Assembly (NCBI GenBank): GCA_039583875.1 | Contig: CM077162.1 | Location: 61,858,822-61,922,821 of the forward strand | Origin: Platanthera guangdongensis | Lineage: Eukaryota > Streptophyta > Magnoliopsida > Asparagales > Orchidaceae | Direction: 5' to 3' | Length of the DNA stretch: 64,000 nt | In this document: in pieces, positions 54,901-64,000 of the stretch | How the letters are laid out: each line of letters begins with the position of its first letter | Numbering within the stretch: the stretch's first letter is position 1 | Translations under genes and position numbers: made by a program | The notes under the pieces: generated by a model | Databases searched by the model: none | What the model was told of the DNA's origin: nothing | Seen by the model: the letters and a program-made list of their open reading frames with translations, nothing else

Positions 54901-55961
54901 GAGTTTTGTCGCTAACGCGAGGCGTGGCGCCTCGGTAACCGATGAATGTGAAGCCAGTGCCGTGAGGATGGTCTGGTTATGTGTGAGCTGATGAGCTCAA
55001 GGAAACAGGAACAGTGAAACCGACCCGCGCCTTTTATTTAGCCGCGAGTATGCTGTACTCGGTGATGGCAAGGCGATTTGAGCAACTGGGGGTGGGTGAT
55101 CCGACCTGCATTATGTCCGTCCGACATGAGACCTTAAAGTGCGGTCTGTTGGAGCGAATATCAAGAGTCTTAGACCTACATGCCATGATACAATGTGGGG
55201 CTACCTGCCAATCCCGGTTCATTAAGACTAAAGTCTCCGGCTACATGTCATGGAGCAAAATGCTCAATATTACCATTAGGTTGTAGCCCTGATACGGTGG
55301 TGGGACCCTGGTTCGCTGGTACACCAAGAATGTGCCCTGAGTGCACGGACCGTTGGACTGCGTGGTTGACGGTTGTGATGGAATGTATGTTCGTAAGAGC
55401 ACAAATTATGAATATATATCTGCCTGTGAAATGCAATGCATGCAGGGAAGGAATACCACTGTCCCGGGAAAGGGATAGGGTCGTTATAAAATTGGTCAGC
55501 TGAATGCTGACTATTGCCTTGTTTTCCACTGTTGGGTGGGCTATCCCTGTGCAGGTGTTGGAGAACAAAGCGGGACATATAAAGGCTGAAGTTCCTGCTG
55601 TTGTTGTTGTTACTACTGATCGCCCTTGAAGTCTAAGCTTAAAATGTTGTGTTTTATTTATATATGGCTGGCCTGCGCGCTACTATTTGGAAGCCACGGT
55701 TGTAAAGAACTTGTAAGGCCATAAGGCCCACTAACTTTGTATTTGTTGGACATTCCTATTATATATAAATGTGGCTCTTTTTATGGTGGACATTCATGTT
55801 TGGAGTTCAGTGTCGTGTGATAGCTTCTGCTAGAATGCTATGCATTAGGATGCGCTACTCTGGTATCACTCCGTGACGTCGCCACCTATTTTGTGGTATA
55901 TGTTGTAGGGCACTGGCCGGACCTTCTAGTATATATTATGTGAATAGATAAAGGCATTATA
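51913..55961 (+). repeat. Tekay-B 3' LTR with internal tandem duplication
   Basis: It follows a polypurine tract GGAGGGGAGGG. It begins TGTAACACCCC and has ACACGGGCGTGTC-type palindromes at 51950-52370. The block 52683-54300 is repeated as 54301-55919 (period 1618 bp, about 90% alike by eye). Each copy ends CTGGCCGGACCTTCT or similar. The true LTR tail, TATATTATGTG to GGCATTATA, follows only the second copy. The open frames inside are not genes. Confidence 0.85.
52683..54300 (+). repeat. First copy of the 1.6-kb LTR duplication
   Basis: Begins GACCTTCTTCCTAGCCATG. It contains repeated GGGTAGTAGCAGGAAGTACTG words at about 100-bp spacing (for example near 53030, 53120 and 53210). The second copy is 54301-55919. 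Confidence 0.88.
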
Positions 55962-56420
55962 GAAGCTGGATGTCAAGTATAAGTTGCACAAAATAACAAC
56001 TTCAAATGTGCAACCAAAAAAAAGATACAACCAATTTGAGTGTTGGTGTTATGGCAGGGTTGGACATTTTGCCCTTGATTGTTGGTATAATCCAACAACA
56101 CCTTCATATAAGACTCAACCAGTTTTGTTTAGAAAACCTGCTGTGTTGCACACAACAAGGCCTAATAGGAACCAAGGCCCCAAAACTATTTGTGTGCCTA
56201 AGGTGAATTAATTCTGTGTTTGTAGGTGGAACCAAGTACCATAGGAAGGCCAATATGGTACTTGGATAGTGGTTGTTCCAGGCACATGACTGGAACAAGG
56301 AGTCTGCTAAGGGATTACACTCCAGTTAAGAATGGACCAAAAGTCATCTTTGGATGGTTAGAGAAAGGACTTACCAAGGGATATGCTCATGCAACATACA
56401 AAGGATACAATGTCTACTAG
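55962..56420 (+). pseudogene. SIRE-3 gag end and protease start
   Basis: Gag resumes with QPKKRYNQFECWCYGRVGHFALDCWYN, the second knuckle, and ends ICVPKVN with TAA (56209-56211). Behind TTTGTAG the protease reads WYLDSGCSRHMTGTRSLLRD at about 56255-56320. It continues to the GYNVY-stop near 56418. Confidence 0.82.
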
Positions 56421-57059
56421 ATGGTTGTAAAGTCAGCATTCCTCAATGGTACACTGAAGGAGGAAGTCTATGTAGAGCAGCCACTAGATGCAGATTTTGC
56501 AGGGTATAAAGAAGACTGAAAGAATACTTCTGGAACTTGCCAGTTTCTAGGGAAATGAAATATAAGTTGGAGCAGCAAGAAGCAAACAAGTGTTGCAATT
56601 TCTACAATAGAATCTGAGTACATATCTGCTGGAAGCTGCTGTGCATAGTTGCTGTGTATTCAACATTAACTACTGGACTACAGTGTACAACTAAGTAAAT
56701 ATGTTATGTTTTGTGATTCTACTAGTCTAATTTCTATTGCTAATAATCCTGTTTCACTCAATAGAACAAAACATTTAAAAATTATATATCACTTTCTCAG
56801 AGAGAATGTTGAAAAAGAAAAAATATTAGCTTACAGTATACTCCAATAGAAAGACATGTCGCTGAAATTTTTACAAAACCCCTAGATGAAAGAAAGTTCA
56901 ATTACTTTAAATTTAAACTAGGTATGTTGAAAATTGAGTGAACATTTTCAATTAGTAACAACAAAAGTTTGTACAACTTATAAAAGATGACTAACCGGCT
57001 CAACAAATCTAAATAACCAAAAAGACTTGATATAAGTCAAGAAATTATATTCAGAACAC
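56421..57059 (+). pseudogene. SIRE-3 pol remnants with large internal deletions
   Basis: The reading jumps from protease to an RT fragment ([19 protein letters not shown] near 56430-56490) and straight to RNase H ([27 protein letters not shown]). Then come TKHLKIIYHFLRENVEK and a decayed end near 56940. Integrase and most of RT are gone. After 56940 AT-rich noncoding sequence leads to the palindrome module. Confidence 0.8.
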
Positions 57060-57450
57060 AAACTCTGTCTTAGTTAAAGGATTGTGTCGAGACACCAGAT
57101 AGTGTATTGACACTGATTCGAAGCAGTGTGTCGAGACATTAAAATTTAGTGTCGAGTCATAAGGGTGTTGAGACCCTGAGGTCTGTGTCGAGAGACATGA
57201 ACCTTGTGTTGACTTAAGTCGACACATCTCTACAGAGTAGGTTTCCATGTCGACATTGGACATTTCTGGAATATTTAGAAAATTACTAAATGCAGCGCGC
57301 CTTCTCGCCTTTAGCAGATAGTTACTATAAATAGGAGGAGAAAGGAGTTGTCGACTACACTTACCAGAAAACTTGAGAGACTATTCGCTAAGTGTCGAGA
57401 CCTAAAAATCCTCAGTCGAGACCTCTCAATCTCAAGCTCTCTCAACTCAA
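57060..57450 (+). promoter_or_regulatory. Internal promoter-like module upstream of SIRE-3 ORF3
   Basis: The words GTGTCGAGACAC, GTGTCGAGAC, AAGTCGACAC and ATGTCGACAT occur at about 57085-57255. A TATA box, TATAAATA, is at 57326-57333, and the ORF3 start codon is at 57451, 118 bp on. The palindrome word matches this element's LTR (60610-60950). SIRE-2 has the same order with its own palindrome. Promoter function is inferred. Confidence 0.6.
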
Positions 57451-60250
57451 ATGGCACCCAAGATGGACGACAACATTAATGAGGGTTATGAACTAGTGCG
57501 AAACACATTTGTCTCCACACAAGAAGAGATCAAAATATGATAGACCTTGTCAATGAGGCAGGTCTTGAGTATCTGCTTTCTGAACCAACCAAGATATGGA
57601 AAAGAGAAGTATCTGTGTTTTATTCCAATGCTTCACTAAACCCAAAGAGAACCAAGGTCAAGTCATGTGTAAATGGAGCAAGTGTAAAGGTCACAATCAA
57701 AAGGTTGGCTAAAGTTTTTTAGATTCCTAGAACTGCTCAGGAATATGAACTGGATTCCAACAAGACTGCAGAGGCCTTAGAGTGGTGTGGACTGGCTCCA
57801 ACCACTAGGTTTGGTAGTTCACAAAATAGGAAGGGAATGAATTTCTAGGGTAAGTTTTTGTCTGAAGTGGTAGGAAAGGTGCTCCTGTGCAAGGCTGAAG
57901 CACATGATAGGATTTCAACCTTCATGTTTAGCCTGATAACAATAATTATTTTCAGAATAAAGACTGATTGGAACATGGTTGTGTTTGATAAGATTGCAGA
58001 AGGGATTCAGAAGCCCAATATGAGCAAAATTATTAGTCTGTATCTGGTTAAGACAATTCCAGATAATATCAACCAGAAAGTTGGAACAAAGATCAATCAC
58101 ATGAGGAGAATGGACCTAAGGATTTTTTTCAAGATGGGATAGGGTCTTATATAAGGAGACTCCAGAACCCAAGAAGACAAAGGAGGTAAAAGGCAAGAAA
58201 TCAGTGGTAGAGGAAGTTGAGTCCTCAAGTGATTATGAGGAACAAGTGGAGTTTAGTTCAAATAAGGATGCTGAGGAAGAACAAAGAAGATCTCCAAGAC
58301 TATTACCTGGAACAAGTGATCAGGTGCAGGTGGAGAACATTCCAGAAAAAGAACTAATTGAGGGGACGAACCTTAGTAATCTGCCTGAAACTGAAATAGA
58401 TGCAGTAGATGTTATAATTATGGATGTTGTACAAGAACTGGAGCAATCAAAGATTCCTGAGTAGGAAATGTCTGAGAAAGAGATAGAGGATGAATTCCCC
58501 AAAGAGACTGATGTACAAAAACTTAAGAATAAAGTTAGGGGAGAAGCTGAGACACTTGCACAAGATGTGTAGATTCCTGAGAAAGAATATGAAGATCCTA
58601 CCTCTAAGGAGGCAGTGGAAGAAATTCTTTTGTTTAAAGGAACTAACATCCAGGGGATATAAATGTAACTTCTGAGAACCCAACACCTGATGTTGAAGTT
58701 CAATAGGATGAAGTTCACTTGGAGAACATTATTATTGATAGAGAAGATGCAATAGTTAAGGGGGAGTTGCCAAAACATGCCCCAAATACTGAAAGTGGTG
58801 CAAATTTACAATCTGTTGGGAGGGTAAGTTCTTGTGAATCTGAAGAAGAAGAAGCCATTTAGTTAAAAAAAAGGAAATTATCTACCCAAAAATAGAGAAG
58901 TAAAAGCTATAAGAAGATCTTCCAATCTGGTCCAGCATCTGCTCCTCTAGTGGACTCAAACTCACTCCTTGTACAAATACAAATTATGTTAGACTAGCAA
59001 AGAACTCACCTTGAGAAATATGTTGATGAAAGGACAAGGACTTACATTTTCAATTGCTCTGGACATTAAATCCATTAGATTTGAGGTGAATCTCCTGAGA
59101 ACATACATGACTGACTTCTTCCAGAAGGGAGCAAATGTTGTGATATATATTGCAAAATAACAGCAAGAAGCTAAGAAGACTGAAGATGAAATGATTGTCA
59201 AACAAGGATATGTCATTGAAAATCAAAGAATATTGGATGAAAACATGACTGTCATGCATACAGAAACATTGGTCAAGTTAACTAAGCAGACTTCTACTCT
59301 AGAAACTAAGATAACTGCTGCACAATAGAGATGGATACTCAACTGACCACATATTTAGCCTCACTACTTAAAGATATCCAAGCATCTGATGAACAATTAG
59401 ATAACCACTTACTTAAACTCAAAAATTCCTTAACATCTGGAATAAATTATCGAGATGGATAAGTCAGGTTTCACAAGAATGATCTAAGAGATCACATAAA
59501 AAGAGAAGTCATAAAAAGGAGAGGGTAATGATAAGGGACAGTTCTGAACATGCTAACTGGATATCAAATAATATCAGAGACACTTTAGGCCATCCTCCCC
59601 TATGTATGATTGAGATCAAACTGCTGAGTCTGGTTGTCTACCAGCTCAATTTGAAGCCATTCAAGCACCTAGTTCATCCATATACAATCCAGCAGCATAA
59701 GTTCCATTTGAGGCTATCCAAGCTACTGTCCAACACATGTGCAGTCCTCCACCACCAGTTCAAAATGTTATATGTGAAGAGGTGGAGATGTCTAAATCTG
59801 CTATGATCAAAGAAAAAGAAGCTCAGCTATCAAAGAAAATGTTTAGGGAACAAGCTGAAACTAGACCAAACTAGACCAGACTTTGAGCAATGGAACCCAA
59901 CCTCTAGATCAATAATCCTCACTGCATGGAAAGCAGTTAATTCCAATGTTACAAATAGGGGAAAATGGTACCAAGAGAAAGAATGGGCTAAACATTTGAA
60001 GCAGCAAGGGGTTATCCAGAAATTCAGATATGATCTGAAGATTGGGAAGAAACCTGCTAATTTTGTTGAGCCTAGCAAATATTTCCCAAAGCCTTACCAC
60101 TATTTTTAAAGACAAAGGCTCAAGGCAGAATAGATCTCAAAATCCAATATTGACAAAGGGAAAAAGATAGCTGATGACAAGGTGCCTAAAGTGAAAGCAA
60201 AGATATAATCTAGAAAGGGCATAGTCATCAAGGAACCAGAAGATCATTAG
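57451..60250 (+). pseudogene. SIRE-3 ORF3 (env-like)
   Basis: It starts MAPKMDDNINEGYELVRN at 57451. A frameshift near 57536 leads to MIDLVNEAGLEYLLS. Blocks matching SIRE-2 ORF3 are FYSNASLNPKRTKVKSC...VTIKRLAKVF and FDKIAEGIQKPNMSKIISLYL (about 57630-58050). A long acidic, helical and low-complexity region follows (58150-59600), then a C-terminal part around GKKPANFVEPSKYFPKP-like residues near 60045-60100. It ends at 60250. Many stops and frame shifts are present, so only the domain order is clear. Confidence 0.75.
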
Positions 60251-60493
60251 AATATATTTTCTAGGCAATTTTGTACTTTTACTTTTAGATCAGTATAACT
60301 AATCAAACAAATGTAATCCAGAATAGATTCATAATGGAAATTTTGGTTGCACTACGTTCTGTATATGTGTTTATCAATTGTGACATTTTATATGTTATTT
60401 AGCACTGTTGAATTTATAACTCTGTCATCATATTTTGCTATCATGTTGTATATCATTGAATTGGAGTTATGACTTCTCCAAATAGGGGGAGAT
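60251..60493 (+). other. SIRE-3 3' untranslated region and polypurine tract
   Basis: AT-rich and noncoding. CAAATAGGGGGAGAT (about 60479-60493) touches the LTR start, the same tract as in SIRE-1. Confidence 0.82.
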
Positions 60494-60950
60494 TGTTGGG
60501 TACATTGGTCATAATGTACTTGATTTGAAGAAGTCATTTCAGCTCAATGATATACACATAATTGTATTTGATGAATGTTAAGTTTTTGTGTACAGGCAAA
60601 TAAAGCTAAGTAGAAAAGTGTCGAGACACTAGACAAGTGACGACACCTTTGTCAAAGATGGGCTGAGACAAGAAGTAGATGTGTCGACACTTATGACTAA
60701 TGTCGACACACACTACTCAAGTTCTGTCAAGATAGAAAGTAAATGTGTCGACACAAAGGACAAGTGTCGACACACTACACAAGTTATGTCGAGACAAAGA
60801 ACAACTGTCTGGACACTAAGGAAAAGTGTCGATAAACTCTATACATGCAATGTTGAGACTGAAGACAACTGTATCGACAGTAAGGACTACTGTCGACACA
60901 CTTCACAAGCTGTGTCTAGACTGGAAGCAAGCAGTGTCTACACACTTGTT
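60494..60950 (+). repeat. SIRE-3 3' LTR, first part, with GTGTCGACAC array
   Basis: Starts TGTTGGGTACATTGG at 60494. From about 60615 to 60950 it holds about twelve GTGTCGACAC or GTGTCGAGAC words at 20-40 bp spacing. No LTR end is recognised; sequence changes to GC-rich repeats after about 60950. Confidence 0.8.
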
Positions 60951-61199
60951 GATGCGCGGAAACGGCACCGGGGGCACAGCTACCACCGAGGGGGTGTTTG
61001 GCCTCACAGGCAAGGTGAGGAGGAAGGAGAAGGTTGCGGGGGTAGGGGAGAGGCTTGAGAGAAGAGGCGAGCTTTGATCAACAGAGAGGGTTGATCAAGA
61101 GAGGAAGAGGAGGGAGGCCAGGAGCGGTCGAGCAGACAGTAACCGCAACGGTTGCGCTTGCAGGTTGGTTGCCGAGAAGAGCTGAGCTGAGCTGAGGGC
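60951..61199. other. GC-rich unassigned sequence
   Basis: Begins near GATGCGCGGAAACGGCACC. No protein is recognised. It may be the end of a minus-strand LTR whose promoter is at 61925. Confidence 0.3.
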
Positions 61200-61480
61200 G
61201 AGGCTTGCTGAGCAGAGGAGCAAGGCTTGCTGAGCAGAGGAGCAAGGCTTGCTGAGCAGAGGAGCAAGGCTTGCTAAGCAGAGGAGCAAGGCTTGCTGAG
61301 CAGAGGAGCAAGGCTTGCTGAGCAGAGGAGCAAGGCTTGCTGAGCAGAGGAGCAAGGCTTGCTGAGCAGAGGAGCAAGGCTTGCTGAGCAGAGGAGCAAG
61401 GCTTGCTGAGCAGAGGAGCAAGGCTTGCTGAGCAGAGGAGCAAGGCTTGCTGAGCAGAGGAGCAAGGCTTGATGAGCAGA
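61200..61480. repeat. 22-bp tandem array (about 13 copies)
   Basis: Near-perfect repeats of GCTTGCTGAGCAGAGGAGCAAG-type units (written here as GCTTGCTGAG plus CAGAGGAGCAAG). Three units equal 22 codons, so long frames of LLCSASLAPLLSKP appear on the minus strand; they are by-products. Confidence 0.95.
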
Positions 61481-61924
61481 GGAGAGAAGAGGGGGCCGCT
61501 AGTAGCGGCAACAACACACTTCGCCCGTCGCGGCCTAAATGTCACTCCTACGACGGGCTTTCCTTTGATTAAAAGCTAGAGATTACAAGCTTACAAGTAC
61601 ACCTTTATAACAAAATAACTAAAGGGGTACAAGGAGAAGCTGGCGGCTAAGGGAGAAGAAATTGCCAGAAAGTAGAGAGGAGAAGCTGCCAGAGACTAAG
61701 TAAAAGAGTCTGTCAGCTGCTGGAGGACTGGGAAACTGAGTCTGCAGAGTCTGCTGGCAAGCTGCTGAAGAGCTGTAGAGGACTGCGCGGACAGGAAATC
61801 TGAGTCCACAGGGCTTGCTGGAAGGGTGATGACGGACTGCGCTGACTGGAAAACGGAGTCCACAGGAGCTGCTGGCAAGACTTGTCTCCACCACCAGGAT
61901 CCTTGAATGAGAGGCTTCAGGGGG

Positions 61925-61932
61925 TATTTATA
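61925..61932 (-). promoter_or_regulatory. Minus-strand TATA box of an unassigned LTR-like region
   Basis: The minus strand reads CCTATAAATACCCCC. In that orientation the 61-bp hairpin array lies upstream and the 22-bp array downstream, as in a U3-R-U5 order. No LTR ends are established. The stretch 61481-61924 shows no gene. Confidence 0.45.
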
Positions 61933-62059
61933 GGCCCAGAGAAGCTCTTGAAGAAGCGGGGCCCAGTGACATCAGCATGACGACCTGCGCGGACTCCGCG
62001 GACTGGCAATTTACGTCCGCCATTGTTGAGTGAAGCAGCAGGCTGCAGGAGGCCCTGGA

Positions 62060-62760
62060 GAGAACTGGAGGCCACCCCCTTGCGGGCGGCCTGGGCTGGA
62101 CTCCGGGAGGAGTCTGCCCGGCAGGCCGGAGGACGCCCCTAGCGGGCGGATTGGGCGGACTCCGGGTGGAGTCCGCCCGGCAGGCCGGAGGCCGCCCCCT
62201 AGCGGGCGGCCTGGGCGGACTCCGGGTGGAGTACGCCCGACGGGCCGGAGGCCGCCCCCTAGCGGGCGGCCTGGGCGGACGCCGGGTGGAGTCCGCCCCC
62301 TAGCGGGCGGCCTGGGCGGACTCTGGGAGGAGTCCGCCCGGCGGATACCGGGGCCGCCCCCTAGTGGGCGGCCTGGGCGGACTCCGGGTGGAGTCCGCCC
62401 GGCGGGCACCGGGGCCTCCCCCTAGCGGGCGGCCTGGGCGGACTCCGGGTGGAGTCCGCCGGACTCCGGGTGGAGTCCGCCCGGCGGATGCCGGGGCCGC
62501 CCCCTAGCGGGCGGCCTGGGCGGACTCCGGGAGGAGTCCGCCCGGCGGATGCCGGGGCCGCCCCCTAGCGGGCGGCCTGGGCGGACTCCGGGTGGAGTCC
62601 GCCCGGTGGGTGCCGGGGCCGCCCCCTAACGGGCGGCCTGGGCGGACTCCGGGTGGAGTCAGCCCGGTGGATGCCGGGGCCGCCCCCTAGCGGGCGGCCT
62701 AGGCGGACTCCAGTTGGAGTCCGCCCGGCTGGCGGGCAGAGGCCGCCCCGGGTGGGCGGC
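62060..62760. repeat. 60-61 bp GC-rich tandem array of double hairpins (about 11 copies)
   Basis: Each unit has GGCGGACTCC-GGGT-GGAGTCCGCC, a 10-bp perfect stem with a 4-nt loop. It is followed by GGCCGCCC-CCTAGC-GGGCGGCC, an 8-bp stem. The period is 61 bp between 62461 and 62705 and 60 bp earlier. Degenerate GGCCGCC.../GGGCGGCC units continue to about 62870. Open frames on both strands are by-products. Confidence 0.92.
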
Positions 62761-62870
62761 CTCGGCGGACGGCGGCAGGAGGCCGCCGCACCTTAGGCAG
62801 CAGGGAGGCCGCCCCTGTTGGGCGGCCTCGGCAGACGGCGACAGGAGACCGCCGCCCCTTGGGCTGACTG

Positions 62871-63426
62871 GAGGGTCGCTCCCGGTGGTGCTGTTGGCCG
62901 ACTCCTGCAAGGAAAAGCACTGCACGATTAGCAGACCTAACCGCATGTCCCGCGAGGGTGAGCAATGGGAATAGCCCTCCGTCCCGCAGGGCACGCGGTT
63001 GCTAGGAGACCTAGCGGACAGGGAAAACTATCCGCCTACGCTGGGACTTATCGCGATCGAAAGGGAGAATCTAAGGGTCGCGACTAGCCAGCTGGCCACC
63101 TTGGGAAGGATCGCCGATTTCTGGGTTAACATAATCCCCGCACTTTTGCAAGTTCCGAAGGGGACTTCGAAAAAGTTGGAGACCCACGAAAATCGTGATC
63201 CACCCCAAAGGAAAGAGAAGGGGAGGCAAGGAGAGATAGAACCTGAAGTCTCCCCTTACATGCTTGGTGTTTCCTGTCTATTTTCCTGCAAGAGGAAAAT
63301 TAAGGGTAAGCACGTATGGGTGGTACATCGAGTGTGTACCTGAGTTTGCTTTTGCAAAACGAAGAAGGCGTGTCTTTCGTTAAATTCTGCGAAACAAAAG
63401 TGAGGGAAAAACAGAAAGGCATAATA
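62871..63426. other. Unassigned sequence between arrays
   Basis: No recognised protein, RNA gene or LTR end. It contains a TTGCAAGTTCCGAAGGGGACTTCG stretch (partial, near 63145-63170) related to the following repeats. Confidence 0.3.
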
Positions 63427-63930
63427 ACTTGCAAGTACCTGAATGGAGCTTGCAAGCACCTGTTATTCTCTGCAAAAAGAGAAGGGAAAAGAGTATACAA
63501 GCACAGAAAAATGAGTTACAAGTACCTGAAAGGAACTTGCAAATCTTTGGTGGTCTCTGCAAGAGAAGAGTTAAGAGTATGCATAGTGCATGAAAGTAAC
63601 TTGCAAGTACCTGAATGGAGCTTGCAAGTGTCGGTGACCTCTGTAAGAGGTGAGTTAGAGGTAGATATTATATATAAAGATAAGCTACAAGTACCTGAAT
63701 ATGACTTGCAGATGTCTGCTAATCACTGCAAAATGAAGAGTGAGCAGCAGATGTAAAATAGTGATTTAAACTGCAAGTACCTGAATGAGGTTTGCAGGTG
63801 TCTGTTGTTCTCTACAAAGAGAAAAGTTAGGAGCAGACAATATGCATATGAAAGGAGCTTGCGAGTACCTGTATGCAGGCTTGCAAGGGTTTGCTGACCT
63901 CTGTGAGGAGAGAGATTAGAAGCAAACAAG
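63427..63930. repeat. Degenerate 86-bp tandem array (about 6 copies)
   Basis: The words TTGCAAGTACCTGAATGGAG, CTTGCAAG and CTCTGCAA-GAGA recur at about 63427, 63513, 63600, 63686, 63770 and 63856. Copies are well diverged. The remaining 63931-64000 shows nothing recognisable. Confidence 0.8.
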
Positions 63931-64000
63931 ACGCGAGGATAACCGCACCAGAATCATACCAAAACTGTTGATATGATTCGATTAATGCTTGACGCCATTA

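Larger units (their letters stand above)
47455..55961 (+). mobile_element. Tekay-B: Tekay/Del-like chromovirus inserted in SIRE-3 gag
   Basis: The element starts TGTAACACCC (47455). Its 3' LTR ends GGCATTATA (55961), the counterpart of GGTGTTACA in Tekay-A. It is flanked by GAAGT (47450-47454) and GAAGC (55962-55966), a target duplication with one mismatch. The SIRE-3 gag reading continues across the site. A deletion removes most of the 5' LTR, the leader and early gag. The 3' LTR has a 1.6-kb tandem duplication. Confidence 0.87.
45506..60950 (+). mobile_element. SIRE-3: Sirevirus-type Copia element with ORF3, split by Tekay-B
   Basis: On the plus strand a gag lacking about its first 30 codons (45515-47454) is interrupted by Tekay-B and resumes at 55962. 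Protease, deleted pol remnants, a palindrome/TATA module, ORF3 (57451-60250), a polypurine tract and the start of a 3' LTR (60494) follow. The right LTR end is not recognised; the LTR is lost in unrelated repeats after about 60950. Stops are frequent and pol is largely deleted. Confidence 0.82.

Noticed and set aside
52683..55919. Two solo LTRs or two separate insertions
   Set aside because: No TG/CA ends or target duplication occur at the 54300 junction; the blocks join directly and the LTR tail follows only the second, so an internal duplication fits better.
57451..60250. A host gene fragment
   Set aside because: Position between SIRE-3 pol and its polypurine tract, and matching blocks in SIRE-2 ORF3, show that it belongs to the element.
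61078..61545. Leu/Ser/Ala-rich 140-155 codon frames on the minus strand
   Set aside because: They are translations of the 22-bp array; three units equal 22 codons, so frames stay open by chance.
62011..62425. Arg/Gly/Pro-rich frames on both strands
   Set aside because: By-products of the GC-rich 60-61 bp hairpin array, which lacks AT-rich stop codons.

Overview
This window is plant nuclear DNA made almost entirely of nested LTR retrotransposons. The evidence is Sirevirus-type Copia elements, a Tat-lineage Ty3/Gypsy element with a second (archaeal-type) RNase H, Tekay/Del-type chromoviruses, initiator Met-tRNA primer sites and GT-AG introns. I see no convincing host gene, tRNA, rRNA or CRISPR array. 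The species cannot be named from this.

Layout. 1-4571: a minus-strand Tekay-like chromovirus (Tekay-A), cut by the left edge. 4826-34130: a decayed plus-strand Tat element. Its integrase is split at 8431/26456 by a minus-strand TNT1-94-like Copia (8432-26455, TSD ATTGT). The 3' LTR of that Copia is itself split by a minus-strand Sirevirus, SIRE-1 (9421-19310, TSD ATTGG). Downstream of pol the Tat element carries a 75-bp tandem array, two antisense multi-exon genes with their own TATA boxes, a 27-bp array and a probable 3' LTR. 34131-35140: a plus-strand Copia gag fragment. 35141-45505: a second minus-strand Sirevirus, SIRE-2, with an env-like ORF3. It is fused head to head near 45505 with a third, plus-strand Sirevirus, SIRE-3 (about 45506-60950), also with ORF3. 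SIRE-3 gag is interrupted by a second Tekay element, Tekay-B (47455-55961), whose 3' LTR holds a 1.6-kb tandem duplication. 60951-64000: unassigned repeat-rich DNA with three different tandem arrays and a minus-strand TATA box, probably an LTR and flank of another element.

The genes are retrotransposon gag, protease, integrase, reverse transcriptase and RNase H in various states of decay. SIRE-1 and the TNT1-like Copia are the most intact, with one or two disabling lesions each. Tat, SIRE-3 and both Tekay elements carry many stops and deletions.

The most interesting signals are four. (1) SIRE-2 and SIRE-3 each carry, just upstream of ORF3, a palindrome array matching the one in their own LTR plus a TATA box, which looks like an internal promoter. 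(2) Both Tekay copies have an 80-92 nt intron-like segment with an in-frame stop at the gag-protease boundary. (3) The Tat element has two antisense genes, each with a TATA box and two introns. (4) The same CGAGAATC palindrome array lies in the LTRs of two different Copia lineages.
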